Shown here piece after piece: positions 60,790-64,000 of a stretch of DNA of 64,000 bases. The stretch is from Syntrophobacteraceae bacterium. Its GTDB lineage: Bacteria; Desulfobacterota; Syntrophobacteria; Syntrophobacterales; Syntrophobacteraceae. The notes under the pieces are model-generated. The model was given only the letters and a program-made list of their open reading frames with translations. It did no database searches and had not been told where the DNA came from. Each line of letters opens with the position of its first letter. Within the stretch, counting starts at the first letter, position 1. The translations under genes and the position numbers were made by a program. The DNA lies in the NCBI GenBank assembly GCA_003165235.1, contig PLSV01000024.1, positions 26,781 to 90,780 on the forward strand, read 5' to 3'.

Positions 60790-63350
60790 GACCGCTCTCC
60801 CAAATAGTCGGAAAGATCCAAATCCCGTTGTCTTAGCCATTCGTCAACCCAGCCCTCGCCATACTTGTCCTCAAGCGTGCGGATAGCAGCCAATGACTCC
60901 TTGTCCGTAGCCCCGACAAAAGAGAGCGCCAGCGGGCCAAGCGCCAACTCAAAAAGCCGGCGCCCTTTTTCCGAAACGTAGTAATATTGCCGCTTCGGGA
61001 CAGCGGTCGCCAGGATCTCGATCTGCCTGTTATTGAGCCCCATACGCTTGTAGAGATTTGCCGTGTCCTCGTCCCTGGCGTACACATTAGGCAAGAACAC
61101 CTTGCTAGCTGTGGACTCAACAATTACATCGAGTATGCCCGATCTAGCGGCATCGGTAAGGCTTTGGGTCGCCATGACCACCATGCAGTTCGCTTTACGC
61201 ATGACCTTGAGCCATTCCCGGATTTTCTCCCGAAATACGGGGTGCCCCAGCATAATCCACGCTTCGTCCAGGATGATTGCGGCGGGCTGGCCGCCCAGTG
61301 ATCGCTCGATCCTGCGAAACAGGTAAAGAAGAACGGGCAAGGCATATTTCTCGCCAAGGTTCATGAGCTCTTCAATCTCAAATACGCTAAACTCGCCAAG
61401 CGACAAACCATCTGCGTCGGCATCGAGCAGATGTCCCATCATGCCGTGACGGGTGTATTGCATCAAAGCTTCCCTGATCTGAATGTCCTGTATCGTATCC
61501 ACAAACTCGCTAAGCGTTTTCGATCCGGTGCTATACATACTCATGACGGCATTACCGATTTCGTTGCGCTGTCCAGGATTGATACTTAGACCACTCAAGG
61601 CCAGTAGTGTCTCGATCCATTGCATGACCCAAGCCCTATCCCCCGGCGTCTCCATATATTGCAAAGGGCAAAAGGCAAGGGTGTCGTTATCGCCGGCGAT
61701 GGAGTAATGATGACCACCGGCAGCCTTGCAGAGCGGGTACATGGAAAGGCCCTTGTCAAAAATGAAAAGGGTCATGCCCTTATAGCGCCGCAACTGCCCG
61801 GCAAGCGTTCCCAAAAGCGTGGACTTGCCCGCCCCGGTTGGACCAAATATTATCTGGTGCGCCAGGTCCCGGACATGCGCATTGAACCAAAATGGGGTTC
61901 GCCCATCCGTTACACACTGCAAAAGAGCCGGACTCGATGGCGGGTACATGGGACATGGGGCCTTGCTTTCACCGCTCCAAATGGTGCTGACCGGGAGTAA
62001 ATCTGCCCCGTTCATGGTGTTCATCACGGGCCTGCGGATATTTTCGACACAATGTCCCGGTAGGCTCCCAAACCAGGCGTCCATGACATTGATGGTCTCC
62101 ACGCGAGCGGCGAACCCGAGGCTGTTGATAGTTTTTTCGATCTGCCGCGCCGCTACGTCCAGCTTGTCCCGGTCCTCGTCCATCAAAACCACGACACTCG
62201 TGTAATAAATCTGCCCAACAACGCCGCTATTGACCTCGGATATTGCCAGTTCGGCATCCTCGACCATGTCGGCGGCATCCCGATCAATACGACCATGACC
62301 CGTGTTAAAAACCTGGTCCCAGAATCCCCTGACCTTTTGCTTCCATTTTTTCCGGAATTTGTCCAGATGGGCTACCGCCTCGTGCTGGTCCATGAAAATA
62401 AACCTGCTTGACCAGCGGTACTCAATCGGGAGTTCAGCGAGTACTGAAAGCATGCCCGGATACGATTCCATCGGGAACCCGTCGATAGCCACGCACTGGA
62501 CGTATTTTCGGCCTATTTTGGGTATCACCCCGCCCCACATTTCCTGACCACCGATCAGCGCATCCAGGTAGATAGGATTTGACGGCAGCATTATGGGGTG
62601 GTCGATACCAGTGGCACAAAAATGCAAGTGGCGTAAAAAATCATCATGTGTGACGATGCTTCCATCCTCATTCACAGCCTTATGGCTTTGAAGCCTTTGC
62701 ATCCTGAAAACCGAAGAAAGCCGCGACTCCAAGTTGGCGCACTCATTCTTGAACCCATCGATCAGACTATATGTATGCCCCTTGTGGTCCATGGCTTTTC
62801 GGTCATCATCGAACATCAAATCCACAAACTTCTTTTGAGCCAGTAACGGGGGATACCACGTGAGGGTCAATACGAAATAGCCCTCGAACATAGTTCCCAG
62901 GCTCTCAAAATACCTGCGTCTCTCCTCATCGATGGCTGCAGTAACACGATCCGGAAAATGAGATAAACCTGGCTCGCTGTAACCTGGTGCATTACGCCGT
63001 ATTGCGTCCACGTGGATCACATATCCACCGCCAAGCATCCCAATCGCCTGATTGATGCGAAGAGATGTTATTTCTCTTTGCTCTTCCGTGCTGCTCGCGT
63101 TATCGTCACCCTGATAGAGCCAGGCAGCCATAAACGCTCCGTTCTTGCAGATGATCACTCCATCATCGACTACAGCGGCGTAGTTCAAAAGATCCACGAA
63201 CCCCTCATCAGTGGCCCGGTGTCTCTGGAGTTTGTTGTGCTTGTGGGCTTGGCGCACCTCAAAAAAAAGCATCGAAACCAAAAGCAAACCCAAAACACCT
63301 ATAACCAGCGTGAGACCTTCGATAACAGAGGGTTGGGCCAAAATACTCAT
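60786..63350 (-). CDS. trbE: TrbE/VirB4 ATPase
   Basis: The ATPase of about 854 residues has an N-terminal membrane segment (TLVIGVLGLLLVSMLFF), Walker A FGPTGAGKSTLLGTL and Walker B AAIILDEAWIML. RDEDTANLYKRMGLNNRQIE in the C-terminal part is typical of the family. It powers pilus assembly and substrate transfer. The ATG at 63350 has GAGGGAG six bases upstream and follows the trbD stop directly. Confidence 0.94.
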   Translation of the reverse strand: MSILAQPSVIEGLTLVIGVLGLLLVSMLFFEVRQAHKHNKLQRHRATDEGFVDLLNYAAVVDDGVIICKNGAFMAAWLYQGDDNASSTEEQREITSLRINQAIGMLGGGYVIHVDAIRRNAPGYSEPGLSHFPDRVTAAIDEERRRYFESLGTMFEGYFVLTLTWYPPLLAQKKFVDLMFDDDRKAMDHKGHTYSLIDGFKNECANLESRLSSVFRMQRLQSHKAVNEDGSIVTHDDFLRHLHFCATGIDHPIMLPSNPIYLDALIGGQEMWGGVIPKIGRKYVQCVAIDGFPMESYPGMLSVLAELPIEYRWSSRFIFMDQHEAVAHLDKFRKKWKQKVRGFWDQVFNTGHGRIDRDAADMVEDAELAISEVNSGVVGQIYYTSVVVLMDEDRDKLDVAARQIEKTINSLGFAARVETINVMDAWFGSLPGHCVENIRRPVMNTMNGADLLPVSTIWSGESKAPCPMYPPSSPALLQCVTDGRTPFWFNAHVRDLAHQIIFGPTGAGKSTLLGTLAGQLRRYKGMTLFIFDKGLSMYPLCKAAGGHHYSIAGDNDTLAFCPLQYMETPGDRAWVMQWIETLLALSGLSINPGQRNEIGNAVMSMYSTGSKTLSEFVDTIQDIQIREALMQYTRHGMMGHLLDADADGLSLGEFSVFEIEELMNLGEKYALPVLLYLFRRIERSLGGQPAAIILDEAWIMLGHPVFREKIREWLKVMRKANCMVVMATQSLTDAARSGILDVIVESTASKVFLPNVYARDEDTANLYKRMGLNNRQIEILATAVPKRQYYYVSEKGRRLFELALGPLALSFVGATDKESLAAIRTLEDKYGEGWVDEWLRQRDLDLSDYLGERS

Positions 63351-63351
63351 T

Positions 63352-63651
63352 TCATTTGTACTCCCTCTCATTGCCTCGGAAAGGCGTGGACCTGGCCGGG
63401 TAGTACGCTTTGTAGCGCCGATGCCGCATATACACGTGCCGCATCCGAGGATCGGCTTTAGCCATCAGGCGAAACAGGAACAATGCAACAACCCAAAGCC
63501 CCACGCCAAATGCCGTCGCTCGCAACTCCTGGGCTGAAAAAATCAAAGCGAACGCCAAAAGACCCGTAAACATTACCAGCTCCCGATCCCCACCCAGGAA
63601 CAGATTGGGCCGGTTTCCGGCCCTGTGAACCGTAACCGTTCGAAGCGCCAT
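63352..63651 (-). CDS. trbD: TrbD/VirB3-like protein
   Basis: The 99-residue protein has the VirB3 pattern: a basic N-terminus (RTVTVHRAGNRPNLFLGGDR), two adjacent membrane segments and a basic tail with YMRHRRYKAYYPARS. The start at 63651 is set by GGAAGG upstream; the longer frame to 63693 overlaps trbC. VirB3 proteins work with VirB4 at the inner membrane. Confidence 0.9.
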   Translation of the reverse strand: MALRTVTVHRAGNRPNLFLGGDRELVMFTGLLAFALIFSAQELRATAFGVGLWVVALFLFRLMAKADPRMRHVYMRHRRYKAYYPARSTPFRGNEREYK

Positions 63652-63652
63652 G

Positions 63653-64000
63653 TCACACCCTTCCACACAAAAGGAAGCTTTGAGCCGCGCCAATCAGGGC
63701 CCCCTGCCCAAAAAAGGTTGACATCAGATTTTGAGCACCCACGAGAAGCCCCATGACCAGAACGACGAAAATAAGTGTCCGCACAAATGCGTTTAACTCG
63801 CCGCCAAATATCAGCACTCCACCTGCGGCCACAATGCCGATAATCGATATACTGAAAGCCACGGGTCCCGTCATGCTTTGCTGAAGCTTAGTCAGCCAGG
63901 CCTCATAGGGAAGCCCGCCTCCTTGTGCTGCCGAGGCCATGGCATGCGGAACCACCGCGAAAAAGGTCAGCAAAAACAGCAGCCCACAACACCAGGCTAT
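63653..64000 (-). CDS. trbC: TrbC/VirB2-like pilin (5' end beyond the window)
   Basis: The frame stays open to the right edge. The visible part has the end of a signal peptide ([19 protein letters not shown]), then two hydrophobic segments ([20 protein letters not shown] and [14 protein letters not shown]) as in cyclic TrbC pilins. The start codon lies beyond 64000; the TTG at 63973 inside the signal sequence is not the real start. TraF, encoded in this window, would process it. Confidence 0.85.
   Translation of the reverse strand: MAWCCGLLFLLTFFAVVPHAMASAAQGGGLPYEAWLTKLQQSMTGPVAFSISIIGIVAAGGVLIFGGELNAFVRTLIFVVLVMGLLVGAQNLMSTFFGQGALIGAAQSFLLCGRV

Noticed and set aside
1..64000. CRISPR arrays, tRNA or rRNA genes
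   Set aside because: No regularly spaced direct repeats and no cloverleaf or rRNA-like sequence were found by eye on either strand. A tRNAscan run would be decisive.

Overview
The window is a mosaic of mobile and accessory DNA, probably from an anaerobic Desulfobacterota-like (deltaproteobacterial) bacterium. That host assignment is inferred from gene content: CooT, DUF3842, CobN with ChlI/ChlID, CbiZ, two cobalamin riboswitches and TonB uptake genes, next to an IncP-type trb conjugation operon. No rRNA, tRNA or housekeeping gene is present to fix the taxonomy. The whole window could belong to one plasmid or integrative conjugative element, but the sequence does not prove it.

Region 1 (1-15996) is a defence island. 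It opens with the core of a DISARM system (C-terminal end of drmA, then drmB and drmC) in overlapping frames. Next come a vsr gene broken by an in-frame TGA where the family has a Trp, a GHKL ATPase fused to a PD-(D/E)XK nuclease domain, and an HNH protein. On the minus strand follows a three-gene prokaryotic Argonaute operon: a long pAgo whose PIWI catalytic residues look lost, a PD-(D/E)XK nuclease overlapping it by four bases, and a third unknown helical protein. This operon abuts a truncated, frameshifted DUF6088/AbiEi-like antitoxin gene. A second compact operon (11684-14969) has its own promoter and encodes a P-loop ATPase, an unknown protein with a probable winged-helix N-terminus, and a PD-(D/E)XK nuclease. 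I do not recognise this three-gene set as a named system, and it is my best candidate for an undescribed one. A short tyrosine recombinase and a WGR-like ORF close the island.

Region 2 (16000-34700) begins with an ABC exporter pair and an intact 1508-bp IS with 53-54 bp inverted repeats and a 16-bp target duplication. The IS sits right upstream of the promoter of a large uptake operon: TonB-dependent receptor, periplasmic binding protein, permease, ATPase, CobN/ChlH-like large chelatase subunit, ChlI-like AAA+ subunit and ChlID-like AAA+/vWA subunit. It continues with DUF3842, a CooT-like nickel protein and a TonB protein. A convergent gene encodes an 86-residue protein that is 40% histidine. 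The set suggests capture of a metal or metallo-tetrapyrrole coupled to insertion or removal of the metal, with Ni/Co handling proteins nearby.

Region 3 (35021-43093) is a vitamin B12 uptake and remodelling operon. A consensus promoter, a cobalamin riboswitch and a terminator precede a small unknown ORF. A second cobalamin riboswitch then precedes btuB, cbiZ, a second tonB, btuF, btuC and btuD.

Region 4 (43537-64000, all minus strand) is a conjugation module. Read from the right edge it runs trbC, trbD, trbE, trbF, trbG, trbI, trbJ, a small lipoprotein, trbL, a transglycosylase, a small membrane protein, a SPOR-domain lipoprotein, virD4/traG, traF, a small acidic protein, and a protein of about 2480 residues. 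That giant joins an N6-methylase domain, a strawberry-notch helicase, an ArdC-like zincin antirestriction region, two DUF5710-like repeats and a Toprim domain.
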